Source: Gordionus sp. m RMFG-2023 (lineage: Eukaryota > Nematomorpha > Gordioida > Chordodea > Parachordodidae). Taken from it: DNA of 64,000 nucleotides. Below, piece after piece: positions 41,408 to 52,827 of the stretch (the first letter of the stretch is position 1; the number at the start of each line of letters is the position of its first letter). The notes beneath the pieces are model-generated. The model saw only the letters and a program-made list of their open reading frames with translations, made no database searches and was not told where the DNA came from. Location of the stretch: NCBI RefSeq assembly GCF_954871325.1, contig NC_088776.1, positions 35,078,508 to 35,142,507 of the forward strand. Direction: 5' to 3'. The position numbers were made by a program, and so were the translations under genes.

Positions 41408-43305
41408 GTCATATCCGGCCCGATCCCGAACGAAATTTTTTTTATTTGTCCCGAAAAGCCTGACCCGAAAAAAATAACTCGGTCAAAATTTATTTAAATT
41501 AGTGCTGTATATTAACGTCGCTAGGAACCCCATTCGTTACCTTCTTTTATTGTAACGAGTAACGATAAAGCTTTTCTTTTTTTGAGTAACGGTAGCACAA
41601 AACGTTACTTTAAATTTTTCCTTGAAAATATGGAAAAAACATATTATATTGTATTATAAAATTATTTTTATTAATTTTTTTATTTTTATTAATTTTTTTA
41701 ATTTTATAAAATTAAACCGAGTTTTTAAGCCAGATCAACCACCAAATTCTTTCCTTTTTTTTTAAATTTTCAGTCAATGTTGTTAATCTAATTAATATTG
41801 AATCAATCAAGATTATTAATTTATATTCTTATTATCTAATATTATAATTAGATTTAAAAAGAATTATTTTTTCAGATGAAGATGATTTAACCTGCCCTGG
41901 CCCTAATATTTTATATACCAAAAAATTAAGGAGTCTAAATTTTGTAAAATTGTGTCCCAAATCAAATATTTCCTCAATTGTGGAATAAATATGGGCAGTC
42001 TCAAAACTGTGCAGCCATTTTTAAGAAAAAAATTAGGAAGATATCTGATTAAAAGGGTTATAACAAGATCGATTTTTTTTATACGTGAAATTAATAGACT
42101 TATTAAGGAGAATAAACAATTTGACGAATATTGTGATAAATCCGAATAATGACAAGTCGTCCATATATTTTTTTATTGTTAATATTAATTAAAAAATATG
42201 ATATATATACTATATATAATTTTATATGTTATGGAACCTGTTGCTACGGCTCTATCGATTTTAGAACATTTGAGATATCTCATTCCTACGATAACTATTA
42301 TAATATTAAAGCTAAATTACTTTAAATAATTTCAAGTTTTGTAAGCCACTGATTAATGCAATCCTGCAAGACATAAGGTATACATGTTTATAATTTATAT
42401 TTTAATTATATTTAATTTTAATCGACTCGAACACATCTATGAATATATAATATCAGCAATAACTATCTTGCTACTTAAATTAGATTAACTCTGGATAAAA
42501 TTTTAGGTCAACGAAGGTAGAAAGCTTAAACTTCTTGACAAAAAAAAAGCAGATTTTGCTTCCTTTAAAAAACAACACACATACCATACCAGATTATTTT
42601 CTGATAAAGATAATAAAAATTTGACAAGGATCTAAATGAAGATTTTTTGAAGATGATCTATTAAGCTTTTTTCAAAATAAGGATTATTTTATAATTTTTA
42701 ATGAATTCCCTCAAATAAAATTTATATTTATTAAATACAAAAAAATCCTCCCATTTTCTGTGCTTATTGAACGTGTGTTTAGCACGGCAAAAGATGTGTT
42801 AAGCACTCTCTTATTTATCTTATCAAAATTTTGAAATAATTTTATTTATATTATATAGGGGAAAAAATTATTATAAAAAGATCTCATCTTATAATATATT
42901 ATTTTTGTATAATTTTATTTATTATATATTTAATTTTTCATGTAGCGAGTAACATGTTACTTTCTGAAAAGCCAGTAACACGCGTTCCTTTCTTCACAAG
43001 GTAACGTAACACATTCCTTTTTTTGATGTAAGAAGTAACGTGTTTTTTTTGAAGTAACGTTAACAGCACTAATCTGTATATAGAAAATTTTAATTTTTTT
43101 TTTGTAAAAAAATTCTACAAATATAAAATATTAGGGCCTTGTTTCTTGCAGGAATTTTAAAATATATCAATTGACAAAATGTAATATCATATCTAAAAAT
43201 TTAGTCCTGACCCGGCCCGAAATTTTTTAAAAAATATTAGGCCCAACCCAGTCCAAGAAAATATTATTTTTTAAAAATAGATCTGCATGATTTGCAGATA
43301 TCTAA
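41408..43305. mobile_element. GGCC-type MITE split by hAT copy C
   Basis: GGCCCGATCCCGAACGAAAT-type blocks at 41417-41495 and CTGACCCGGCCCGAAAT-type blocks at 43200-43265, followed by GATCTGCATGATTTGCAGAT, look like the two halves of one GGCC-type element. The halves are separated by the hAT copy at 41500-43071. The left border abuts the hAT element ending at 41407. Confidence 0.5.
41500..43071 (+). mobile_element. 1.57-kb hAT copy C
   Basis: Ends are TAGTGCTGTATATTAACG and GTTAACAGCACTA. AACGCGTT/GTAACG motifs lie inside both. On the plus strand, the BED region leads at about 41870-41910. 41952-42149 is an open stretch. The C-terminal block IERVFSTAKDVLST lies at about 42762-42805. The flanks ATTTAAAT and ATCTGTAT agree only in part, so the target duplication has decayed or was lost. 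It is the same family as copies A and B, in opposite orientation. It is internally deleted and broken. Confidence 0.85.
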
Positions 43306-43885
43306 TTGTAATGGTTTCTTGTTAATGATATGCAGGTAATATTATATGAGTATTCAGGCCCTACCTGATTGAAATATCACTTACCTAACCTGGCCAACTT
43401 TATACCAGGCATGACCCAATTTTTTTAGTAAGGTTGCCAAGCCAAGTTTTTTACAATCCAGAAATATATCCTAATAACCAATAATGATGAGGATATATGT
43501 TTCATGATTTATTATTATAAACATGAAATGTAGGGAAAGAAAATCGTTTTTATGAATGAATGATCATAATGCTGGTTATTTAATCATTAAAATTATATGC
43601 AAAATAAAATATATTATTTTAACAAAATTAGGCTTTAGAATAATTTTATTTATATTTTCTATGTGCAGGGCATCTCTACCTTTTGTCCATCAGCCTTTCT
43701 TGCCTGGCCCAGCCCAAATAAATTTTTTTTAGGTATACCAGGTTGGGCATTGAAGATGTCTTTTCCATATTAAAATCCAAATTTCAAAAATTAAACATTA
43801 TATGAAAATATATGACAGAACAAAATTGTACATTGACTGAATTTATTAAAAAACATCTGAGAACAATAATATTAAATTAGTAAAT
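43306..43885. other. AT-rich interval with degenerate GGCC motifs
   Basis: Diverged CCTGGCCAAC and GCCTGGCCCAGCCC motifs at 43370-43450 and 43690-43750 suggest one more eroded GGCC-type copy. No gene is seen. Confidence 0.35.
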
Positions 43886-45843
43886 GGGCCATTCCACGTC
43901 AAATCGATTACGATTCGGCCGACCCCTTTTAAAATTGTTAAAAATTTCTGGAATTATTTAGATAGTTAAGAAAATGAGAAATCCGTTTATTTTAGCTCGC
44001 TAGCATACCTGGTTCCCGAGATATAGGTATAGACTCAAAGGTGCAAAGAAGAGTCACTTTGGATACTGTAAAATATTTAAAATGCTTATATCTCAAAAAC
44101 TATTTATAGTAAAATAATAAAATATATCAAATTGTAGGTAAAAAAAAATATCTAAAGAGCTATCAAAAAACAAAGATTGGCGCTATTTTGAGCCATTAAC
44201 TTCCGGTTTACCTATTTTGCTTTACCTGTGTTTTTAAGCAAAAAAGGGAGCTTGTTTTCGAAATATTTTTATTGCTTTTTATTTAGACACCTTTGTTAAA
44301 TATATATATGATATCAAAACCGTGGCGACGCTATCGACTCCAAAAATTGTTGAAAAAAATAGATGGTGCTTTATGAAATTACGGATTATGGCTGCTGACT
44401 TATCAATAACCGGATATTTTCATTTTTTATACTAAAAAATTTGAATTTCTATTAAATATACTAATTAAACTGAGGATCAGAGTGGGCATATGCCCATTAG
44501 ACACTTAATAATGTAAGAAATTTTCAATAATAAATATCTTTCATATAATTTTTAAGGTATCTAGAATTTCATCGAATTTTTCATATTTTGATGAAGAAAA
44601 TGGTATAATTTTAGTCGTTAAAACTTTTTTTTACTCTATATATTTTTTTCTTCGAATATTTCTTTTCACATAAGCGTTTTCACCCATTTGATTGTAGGGA
44701 TATATTAATGTTATCAATAGCCTCTTGATTAATTATATGAGAGGGAGAATCAATATCTACATTGTCATTTGAAGTATAAGGAATGTTTGCTAATTTTTGT
44801 CGGCATGAAGAGCATATTAACATATCTAAATTGAATGGTAAATTTTTTTGGGTCATCCAGGGTAGAATCGTTCTTAGATTCTCACGATAATAAGCATGTC
44901 TCTGTAGATTAAATGGGTTGCAACATTTTAATATTTGGTACGTCCATCTGTGATATAGAATAAAAAAATTTTGATCTGCACCTAGAATATATGTTTTTGC
45001 ACTCTCCAAATCCAGAATGTTATTGGTAGAAAGATGATAAAATAATAAGCCGCTACGGGTTGAATTATTTAAAATTCATCTGAACGGACAAGTTAAAAAT
45101 ATTAAGCAGAAAGAGAGATCGTTATAAACAGTTTATTTTGTAAAATATAATCGATAATATGCCTAATAAAATATTCGTTTTTACTGCAGCTGTTATACAT
45201 TATCGAGCTAATAAGTATCTAAAAAATGTAAAACATTTTAGGGATGGTGGGGAGGGCAGAACTGAAAAATTTTACACATTTCTTATAAACGCATCAAAAT
45301 TTCTATTTTCCTTAAGAATATTTTACAACCATTGGCGCCATCTACTTTTTTCTTCAATTTTTGGTAAAAATGTATATTTCGGAAAAGTCGATTGCGTTGC
45401 CAAGATTTTGACATCGTATATATATTTATAAAAGGTGTCTAAATAAAAAGCAAAAAAAATTCGAAAACAAACTCCCTTTTTTGCTAAAATACAGGTGAAA
45501 CAAAATAGGTAAACCGGAAGTTAAAAACTCAAATTGACGCCAATTTTTATTATTTTTTTGATAGCCCTTTAGAGATTTTTTTTATTTACAATATGATATA
45601 TTATACATTTTTTTACTATAAATAGTTTTTGAGATATAAGCATTTTAAAAATTTTACAGATTCCAAAGTGGCTCTTTTTTGCGCTTTTGAACCCCTATAT
45701 CGCGAGAACCAGGTGTGCTAGCGAAATAAAATAAACGGCTTTCTCATTTATATACCTATCTAAATGATTCCAGAAATTTAACAATTTTAAAAGGGGCCAG
45801 CCAAAAATGTGCCTTTTTTGATCGATTTGACATGGAATGGCCC
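43886..45843. mobile_element. DNA element with inverted repeats of about 490 bp
   Basis: The left arm (43886-about 44372) and right arm (about 45336-45843) are inverted copies, beginning GGGCCATTCCACGTCAAATC and GGGCCATTCCATGTCAAATC. They match over most of their length, including CTTATATCTCAAAAACTATT and TAACTTCCGGTTTACC. The only flanking match is AAAT on each side. On the minus strand, 45009-44680 encodes 109 residues with a Cys-rich block (CCNPFNLQRHAYY, then ICSSCRQKL). This resembles a zinc-binding domain I recall from unannotated repeat proteins of invertebrates. Superfamily unassigned. The central frame may be a piece of the transposase or a captured domain. Confidence 0.8.
44680..45009 (-). 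CDS. 109-residue Cys-rich protein inside the long-TIR element
   Basis: This is an open frame from ATG at 45009 to a stop at 44680, between the two long arms. Cysteines occur as CC (about residues 29-30) and CSSC (about 66-69). Between them are many basic residues and LRTILPWMTQKNLP. Spacing suggests a zinc-binding module, perhaps DNA-binding. There is no catalytic DDE triad in the frame. I cannot name the family. It may be a remnant of a longer transposase. Confidence 0.4.
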   Translation of the reverse strand: MESAKTYILGADQNFFILYHRWTYQILKCCNPFNLQRHAYYRENLRTILPWMTQKNLPFNLDMLICSSCRQKLANIPYTSNDNVDIDSPSHIINQEAIDNINISLQSNG

Positions 45844-46528
45844 AAATGTAGAGGATGAAGGTCAGGCAGGGGATATAAATTACAATTTAGCTAACAAAGT
45901 TAGCAAGCAATCATTCATTAAAAAAACATATGTTTTGTCAAATCAAATACAATTTCTTTCAATTTTGATAAAAATTTGGTATATTCCAGAAAAGGTTTGG
46001 ACATCTATTAGTGAAACTGAAAATCTTCAAAGGTAACTGGTTAATTTTTCTTCGTGTTGAATTCAAGAAGATAATCAATATGTCTGCCAAATTTGAAAAT
46101 TATTTCCATATGTGATAATAAATTAAATTTATAATTTGTTTTTTTACATAAAACAATATATGAAAGGTAATCATTTAATGAATATGTTAAAAAATTATCT
46201 CATTTTGCCAATTCTAGCCATCCTTCATGATGGATGATGGAGGCTAAACACATTATCAACCAATGATTATATTTTTAAACACTGCAGGTCTATATATGAT
46301 AAATATATGTCTTACATAATTTCAGTAAATCGCAGATGCCAGGGCATAAAATTTGCTAGAGTTGATATACTTCCAAACCGAAGGGCCATGTTTGGTTCAG
46401 GATAAATAGCTTTTACAAATATAAATAATTAAATTGTAATATTAAAAATAATTCATAATGAAAAACTAAATTTAAATAAATTTATATATGTCTCATTTTA
46501 ATTGCAAATTATTAAAAAATATCCAGAT

Positions 46529-47230
46529 TTATTTACAATTCATTGCTGTTGAAAATGTTTGAGAATCCATTAATACTTTATCTTTAGATTGACAAATTCC
46601 ATTTTTTGTATGATCCGATTTTTGAAAACAATATTTTATACAAAGTTTATTTAGTACTTTATAACCATCCCAACTATCAGCAATATATATTATAACTTTA
46701 TTGCTATATCCATCTATAAATAATATTATAGATAATCTCAAAAAAATAATAAACTTTTATGAGTGATTTTATAACTGTTATCATTCAATATTTTATAATA
46801 AACATCATAGGAGAAATAATTGCATTTATGAAAAGCATTAATACAAGATTTGACTTCATTCTTCAAGATATCAATATTATTTTTGATACTTCCTATTATT
46901 ATAAAGTAAGATAAAATATTGTTTGGAAGTACCTTTTGGGTCAAAAAATGTGATTTTATATATTTGAAAACAAATTGACCATATGACTAGTTTTGATAAA
47001 TCGACGTAAGATGGTTCTTCGTCTATAATGAGAAATGCTATATGATAGGGCAGTTTATTATTAGCAATAAACTCTGGATTTAATTTGATATCATCTAAAA
47101 ATGATTTATTATTTTGATAACTAAGAAAAATGGCTAGAATATAAGAATAAACATTCTTAAATAGATATAGTAATAAAATTTTAAAATTGAATATAATATG
47201 ATATAAAAAGCATATTATATATTGTTGCAT
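46529..47230 (-). mobile_element. Merlin/IS1016-like transposase relic
   Basis: Minus-strand frames at 47230-46877, 46944-46738 and 46741-46529 lie in order. The last contains VIIYIADSWDGYKVLN and, later, QSKDKVLMDSQTFSTAMN. This spacing resembles the DDE core of IS1016/Merlin transposases (Asp, then W/Y, then a His/Ser-Lys/Asp/Thr block). The N-terminal zinc ribbon is not recognised and the frames are interrupted, so it is dead. Ends were not found. Confidence 0.45.
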
Positions 47231-47504
47231 AATAATGAATCAATGAAATGATCTACGATTTACAAGGTAACATAAAAAAATATATCTCAAGAAACATATG
47301 TTATTGGTGCCAAAAAATTATATAATAAAATAATATTATAACAAATATAGAGGTTATATTTATAAATATTATTATGTTCAATAAAGTAATATAAATAGGA
47401 AATTAATTATTACATTTCCTATAATGAAAGATTCAACTAATTCCATAAATAGTTAGTTTGACACATGCAAAGTTTATTTTATTTCGAATTTTTAAATTAA
47501 TTTT

Positions 47505-47880
47505 AATTAGGTGTCTGCAATGCCCGGTACTAGTTCTACATATAGGTCGGGTAACGTCTGGAAAAAATGCAGAAATACTAGGCGCGCTTAATAGAGAATA
47601 GAGAAAAATTTATATCAAAGCCTAATTTTTTAAGATAATATATTTTTTTACTTATAATTTTACTAGTATTCATTCATAAATACAATTTTTTCACTATATT
47701 TTATGTTTATCTTTCTAATAAAAAAACCAAAATCATCATTATTTGTTATTTTCCATTGGATACATTTCTAGATTTTAAAAAGCCTAGCCGGGAAACATTC
47801 GTAGGAACCGGGGGTAAAACTTTTGACAGGCCGGGTAAAAATAAATTCTAAAAGGACCAGACTTCTAATTTTAACTCAAT
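47505..47880. repeat. GGCCGGG-type repeat, degenerate
   Basis: TAGGTGTCTGCAATGCCCGG at 47508 and GCCTAGCCGGG, ACCGGGGG and GGCCGGG at 47785-47840 frame an AT-rich core. It is probably another GGCC-type MITE. No duplication was identified. 47881-48384 has no supported gene. Confidence 0.4.
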
Positions 47881-48384
47881 TCTTTGATGTACTAGACATT
47901 ACAACGAATATATCACGAACAATCCTTTTTTAAATAATTAAAAATATCTGCTTTTATTTTTTTTATAATCTAATATACTTGCTTGCTTCCATAAAAATAT
48001 AATTTTTTGCTTTAAAATTAAATTACAACCGATAATAGCTAGATATGTAAAATTTCCGAGAATTCAAGTCTTGAAAATATTTACGAAAAATAGCTGAAAT
48101 ATAGGAAAATAGGTAGAAGTATTTAAAACAATAAGTTAAACACATATTATATATATATTATAAAATTAATGTAAACAATATGGCCAAATATAAATAAATT
48201 TATATTATTAAAATAGCAATATAAGATAAAAGTGTTTTTAAATCTATCCAGAATTAAAAATACATTCACTAGAAGATATATGTATCTCTCCATTGGTTGC
48301 TCTAATTTTATTAGGTTTGAAAGAATTCCATCATGTAGATGTTGTCTATAACGGATGTATATAATCAACAAAACATATAAATAA

Positions 48385-48570
48385 TAGTGTTGTTAAAAGC
48401 CCGATTCGGAACAATTTTTTAAAAACGACCTGATTACGATTTTAACTAGAATGGTAACTTTGCTCATAGATGTTGGGCTTCTACTTGCCAAATCCTGAAT
48501 CTTAAATATTATTTCGGCTAAAATCTTAATCGGGCTGTTTTTAAAAATCAAATCATTTTTAACTACACTA
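48385..48570. mobile_element. 186-bp hAT MITE
   Basis: It begins TAGTGTTGTTAAAAGCCC and ends TAACTACACTA. Flanks ATAAATAA (48377-48384) and CTAAATAA (48571-48578) differ at one base. Inside both ends is a CCCGATT motif (AAGCCCGATTC and TAATCGGGC). A fragment of the same repeat is at about 16085-16150. Confidence 0.85.
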
Positions 48571-48653
48571 CTAAATAAATTTTATCTCATATTTTTTATT
48601 ATCGTCGACTAAGGAACCACATCCACAACTATAAGAAATAGCTGACTAGCATA

Positions 48654-50565
48654 CAGGAGCGTCGCTAGCCTTTACAATGTCAGGGGGCTCAACTAAAAAA
48701 AAAATTTGTAGGGGGCTTCTCCCCCCACTTCCCGACCGGGTTTTATATTAATATATTATATTATTAAAATTTGCTAACTCTAAACAATTATTCTGAATTT
48801 CATATTTTGTCATTTATTATATTATGAATACAAAATAAACTAGCATATAAATAATTAAAACAAGACATTTCTAAAAATAATATTTTTTAATACAAAATCT
48901 ATTTATTACAATATAAAATATTTTCGATGCTAATATAAAAAATTTTACGTCTAAAGATTTACAAGTGATAAAAAAAGTTTAATTAATTCATACATATGCC
49001 TCAATTGATATTTTAAAAAACCACATAATATAATATAATTCTTAGCAACTTACATTGACAAAAGGTCATGAAACTAATAAAACTCTCTGTTACCATTTTA
49101 GACAATTTTTATAGAATGGACTAACCAATTCAAAGCAACTATATGTTGGTTAGATCTTCCTCTTAGATGATTGATGGAAGCATAATTAATTGAAAAGATA
49201 ATTGTGAGACATTAAATTTCTGAAAGATTATCTTCCATTTTTAATGTTATATAAACGACTAGACACTTTCTGCGCATTTAAATTATGCAATCATATGCTC
49301 TCATCAGCAGGAGTAATAATCTTAAATTACATTGCCACACAAATAATAGATGTTGGTTAATTTGGAGTCATAGCCATGACACTCATGATGTAAACTCATA
49401 TTAGAATTTATTATTTATATAAATTGATAAAATAAAAACACTAAAAATCTTTAGAATAAATAATAATGCAAATATAGTGAAGTCTCGAGTTATACACGGA
49501 AAGGATGCCATGTTAGAAATGAAACATTTTGTAACTATAAAATAAGGACCCAGAGTGATATGATTAAAGCAATTAAGATTTTTTATATTATTGTCGCACC
49601 ACCTCTAGTTGGTATATTATGTCTTAAAATAATTGTAGTTTGTATTAATATCAAAATATTTACATATTTAAAAAAAGTTTATCAAAGAAGAAAAAAATAG
49701 CTTTCCTAAAAACACATAATAAAAAGAGAAGGAAAAAAACGATATAAGGATAACATCCATTGTGAGATGAATAATAAGATGTTTAATTTTTATAATATAT
49801 ATTTTTAAATAAATAAATGGCGTTAAAGAATTGAAGGCAAATTGTTACATATATTTATTTTCAAAAGCATTTATTAATAAATTTTATTAAAATATTAACT
49901 GTTATATAATCTATAACTCTAAAATACGTCTGTAAAGTGGCATTTTACCTAATATTTTATAAACAATTATATATAATAGAGAATTATAAACTATATGTCT
50001 ATTTACTTTTATAAAGAAATCTCCTATTATACTTATTTGGTCCTTGATAATATTTTTAGGAAGAGGCAAAAATGAATAATATAGTTGATTAGTGATTTTG
50101 AACTCGGTTAATTACAATATTAAATTTGTTTATTTTAAATTAATAAATGATTATATTTATTTAATTAGGGTTATATAATAATTTAAATAATAAAAGTCAA
50201 TTAAGCTTCAACTTTTAACCTAAATATATATTTAATTAGAATATTGATATTCTATTTTTAATACAGAATTTGATTGAAAAGCTGACATAGTGAAAATATA
50301 ATTGATGTGTATTAATCTAATTTAATAATTAAAATAGTATTCATTTAATAAAAATTTAGATAGTCTTATTAATTTTTAAATAATAAAATTAAATCTATAT
50401 ATTACTTAATAGAATTATAAAAGAAATCGCTCAGAAGGCAATCAAAAAAATTTCTTTTTAGTTCAAGGGGATACCATTAAAAAAAATTTAATGCTTCATC
50501 AGGAGGCCATTCAAATTTTTCAGGGGGCTCAAGTCACTGCGCGCCCTTTCCTAGTGACGCCACTG
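48654..50565. mobile_element. hAT-like element copy 2 (CAGGAGCGTCGCTAG ends), uninterrupted
   Basis: Ends are CAGGAGCGTCGCTAG and CTAGTGACGCCACTG, flanked by a perfect CTAGCATA duplication (48646-48653 and 50566-50573). It aligns with copy 1 (17170-20852) on both sides of that copy's insertion and with copy 3 (62660). At 1.9 kb it has no recognisable transposase, so it is a non-autonomous family of fixed length. The 8-bp duplication places it with hAT-like elements. Confidence 0.9.
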
Positions 50566-51078
50566 CTAGCATATCTAGCATATTTAAGCCATAATAAATG
50601 AATAAAAAGTAACAAAAATGTTGATTTATATTTTGTCTATTTTTTATGTTTATCTCTAATTGTATATTTTTAATATAAAGATCAGAAAATAGCAAAAACT
50701 GATAAAAAAAATTTTATGTTTTACAATACAATGTATTTAGAAGTTATGTAACAGATAAAATAACGTATACAAACAATGAGTTGGTAAGTAAGTTATTTAA
50801 TGAGAATAAGAGATTATGTTTGTCCATAAACCAGATATTATTCCAATAGGAATAAGTTATTAAAATTTGAAGATAAAAATGATAACAGAAAAGAAACGGC
50901 AATAAAATAAATTACAATATATTTTATATGTATATAATTCCCAGGAAGAATAAATTATTTTCCTGAGCCAAATCCCGGGTATTTATCCTATACTTACATC
51001 ACAACCCATAGTCAAAATCCGCATAGCAGAAATTTGTTGGAGACACCCTATTCCCCCTCTTCAAAACCTATCCCCTTA

Positions 51079-51155
51079 AAAAATTAGTCGCATTATTCTT
51101 TTAACCAAGGTTAAAAGAATAATGCGAGGTTAAAAGAATAATGCGACTAATTTTT
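51079..51155. repeat. perfect palindrome with a third internal copy
   Basis: The 28-bp arms AAAAATTAGTCGCATTATTC... (51079-51106) and its complement (51128-51155) match exactly. Between them, 51109-51126 repeats GGTTAAAAGAATAATGCG in the same sense as the right arm. It could form a strong hairpin. It may be a tiny foldback element or a replication-slippage product. The remainder of 50574-52456 is AT-rich with no gene. Confidence 0.9.
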
Positions 51156-52456
51156 ACTATAGTAAATTAATTATGACAATAAAAATAATTCCTATTTACA
51201 ACTCAACATCGTCATTCAAAAATTTTAAGTATATATATTTTTTTATACTTTTATAATCACGTTCGAGACTATATAAATATTTTTTTAGTCCTCTTTAGGC
51301 ACATGCGGTTAGATTTTTTAAACTTACGCTGAAACGGGCGATTTGTGGGAATCATACTGAATAAGTTGAAGTGCCACGTAAAAGTAATTAAAATATTATC
51401 ATATTGAAAATAAATTTATGTTTTTTTATTACCATGTGTGTCCCGGTTATTTTTAATCATATGAAATGGCTAAACAAATTAAATACATATAAATATCCTG
51501 CTCGTTTTTTGAGAAATACATTTTGTGATTGGCTGGATAAAAGTACACATAAATAATTAGAACTAACATAAATAGGGGGGATTTTTTATAGTTAGAGGAA
51601 AATACACTTTCTTTCTTTTGAGCGAATTTATTTATATTAAATTGTAGTTACGACGCTTACTTATGTACTCATTGCATTGAATGGATAAATAAAATAAAGG
51701 AAGAACACATTTGACCTGTGTCTAATATTGTTTTGATATATATAGACTACAATTTAGACTCCTGAATTTTTTCATGATATAAAAACCAAAACCCCCTTAC
51801 CGGGGCTCTCAATCATGTTAACAAATAATTTTCATCTTTTAGACACCCTGACTGGCCACTAATAACGATACTACGATAGGCCCTTTCCTATATCACGTAC
51901 GAAGGACTTAACGAGAGAAAAATATTTCTTATAGGATGGACACGAAAATTATTTCAACCATTTCAATATGTTTCTATTTGTTAATAACACGATATCGTCA
52001 TCCACAGTTTTTATTTTTATGAAAGGTTTTATAGCTTACTTAAAAAATGGTAAAAAATATAAATATCAGGGATAATTAAATAGTTTATTTAAATAAAAAT
52101 ATACTATTTTATTGTATTCAGAAAAATACATTAATTAAGAGAATTTTTTAAAAATTTATGCAAATTAACTAGTTCCCCGCTCCTGAGTTTTTACTAATAG
52201 CGGCGCTTCAACGTTTTCGAAAAAATGTTAGCTATTTTGGAGAGGCGCTTTTTAAGAACACTCAAGAATACTAATATAAAGGACAGAACAGTTATTGACA
52301 AAAATATTAGAAATGGAAATAAGTGGTAATTAAATTAAATACCTTTTCCTACTTTGATTAAATCTTATCCTTTTTCAATAGCACATTTTTATTAGCCATT
52401 GGTGTTTTTCCATTATTGATCAAACATTTTACATTTTCGATTAAATCTTTAAATTA

Positions 52457-52827
52457 GTGATCTTCATCAGGCCTAATTTTTCAAGCCCGGCCCGAAATTT
52501 TTTTAAAAAAGTTTTGCCCGGCCCGAACTCAAAATTTTTTTAAAAAAGTTTTGCCCGGCCCGAACTCAAAATTTTTTTAAAAAATTTTGCCGGCCCGGCC
52601 CGAATTTATTTAAATATAGAAATCAATTACTCAAAATAAACGATATATGTTATATGGCGTCTACTTACTATAAATAAAACCACATATTTTTATTTTACAT
52701 AAAAAATTCAACATAAAATTGATAAATTTAGATATATTTAAAAAAATTTATAAGGCCCGACCCGGCCCGAATTTTCTTAAAAAATATCAGGCCCGGCCCG
52801 AGCCTACTTTTGCAGATCTCTTCAATA
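52457..52827. mobile_element. GGCC-type MITE, best-preserved motif clusters
   Basis: Starting near TAGTGATCTTCATCAGGCC and ending near CTTTTGCAGATCTCTTC. The left end has three near-identical AAAGTTTTGCCCGGCCCGAA-type units. The right end has GGCCCGACCCGGCCCGAA and CAGGCCCGGCCCGAGCC. The core is AT-rich. The repeated unit suggests expansion of a subterminal binding motif. Borders are approximate; no clear target duplication. Confidence 0.7.

Noticed and set aside
51300-51400. minus-strand exon ending in a GTAAGTT donor near 51335
   Set aside because: Only a short frame without a partner exon or family match.
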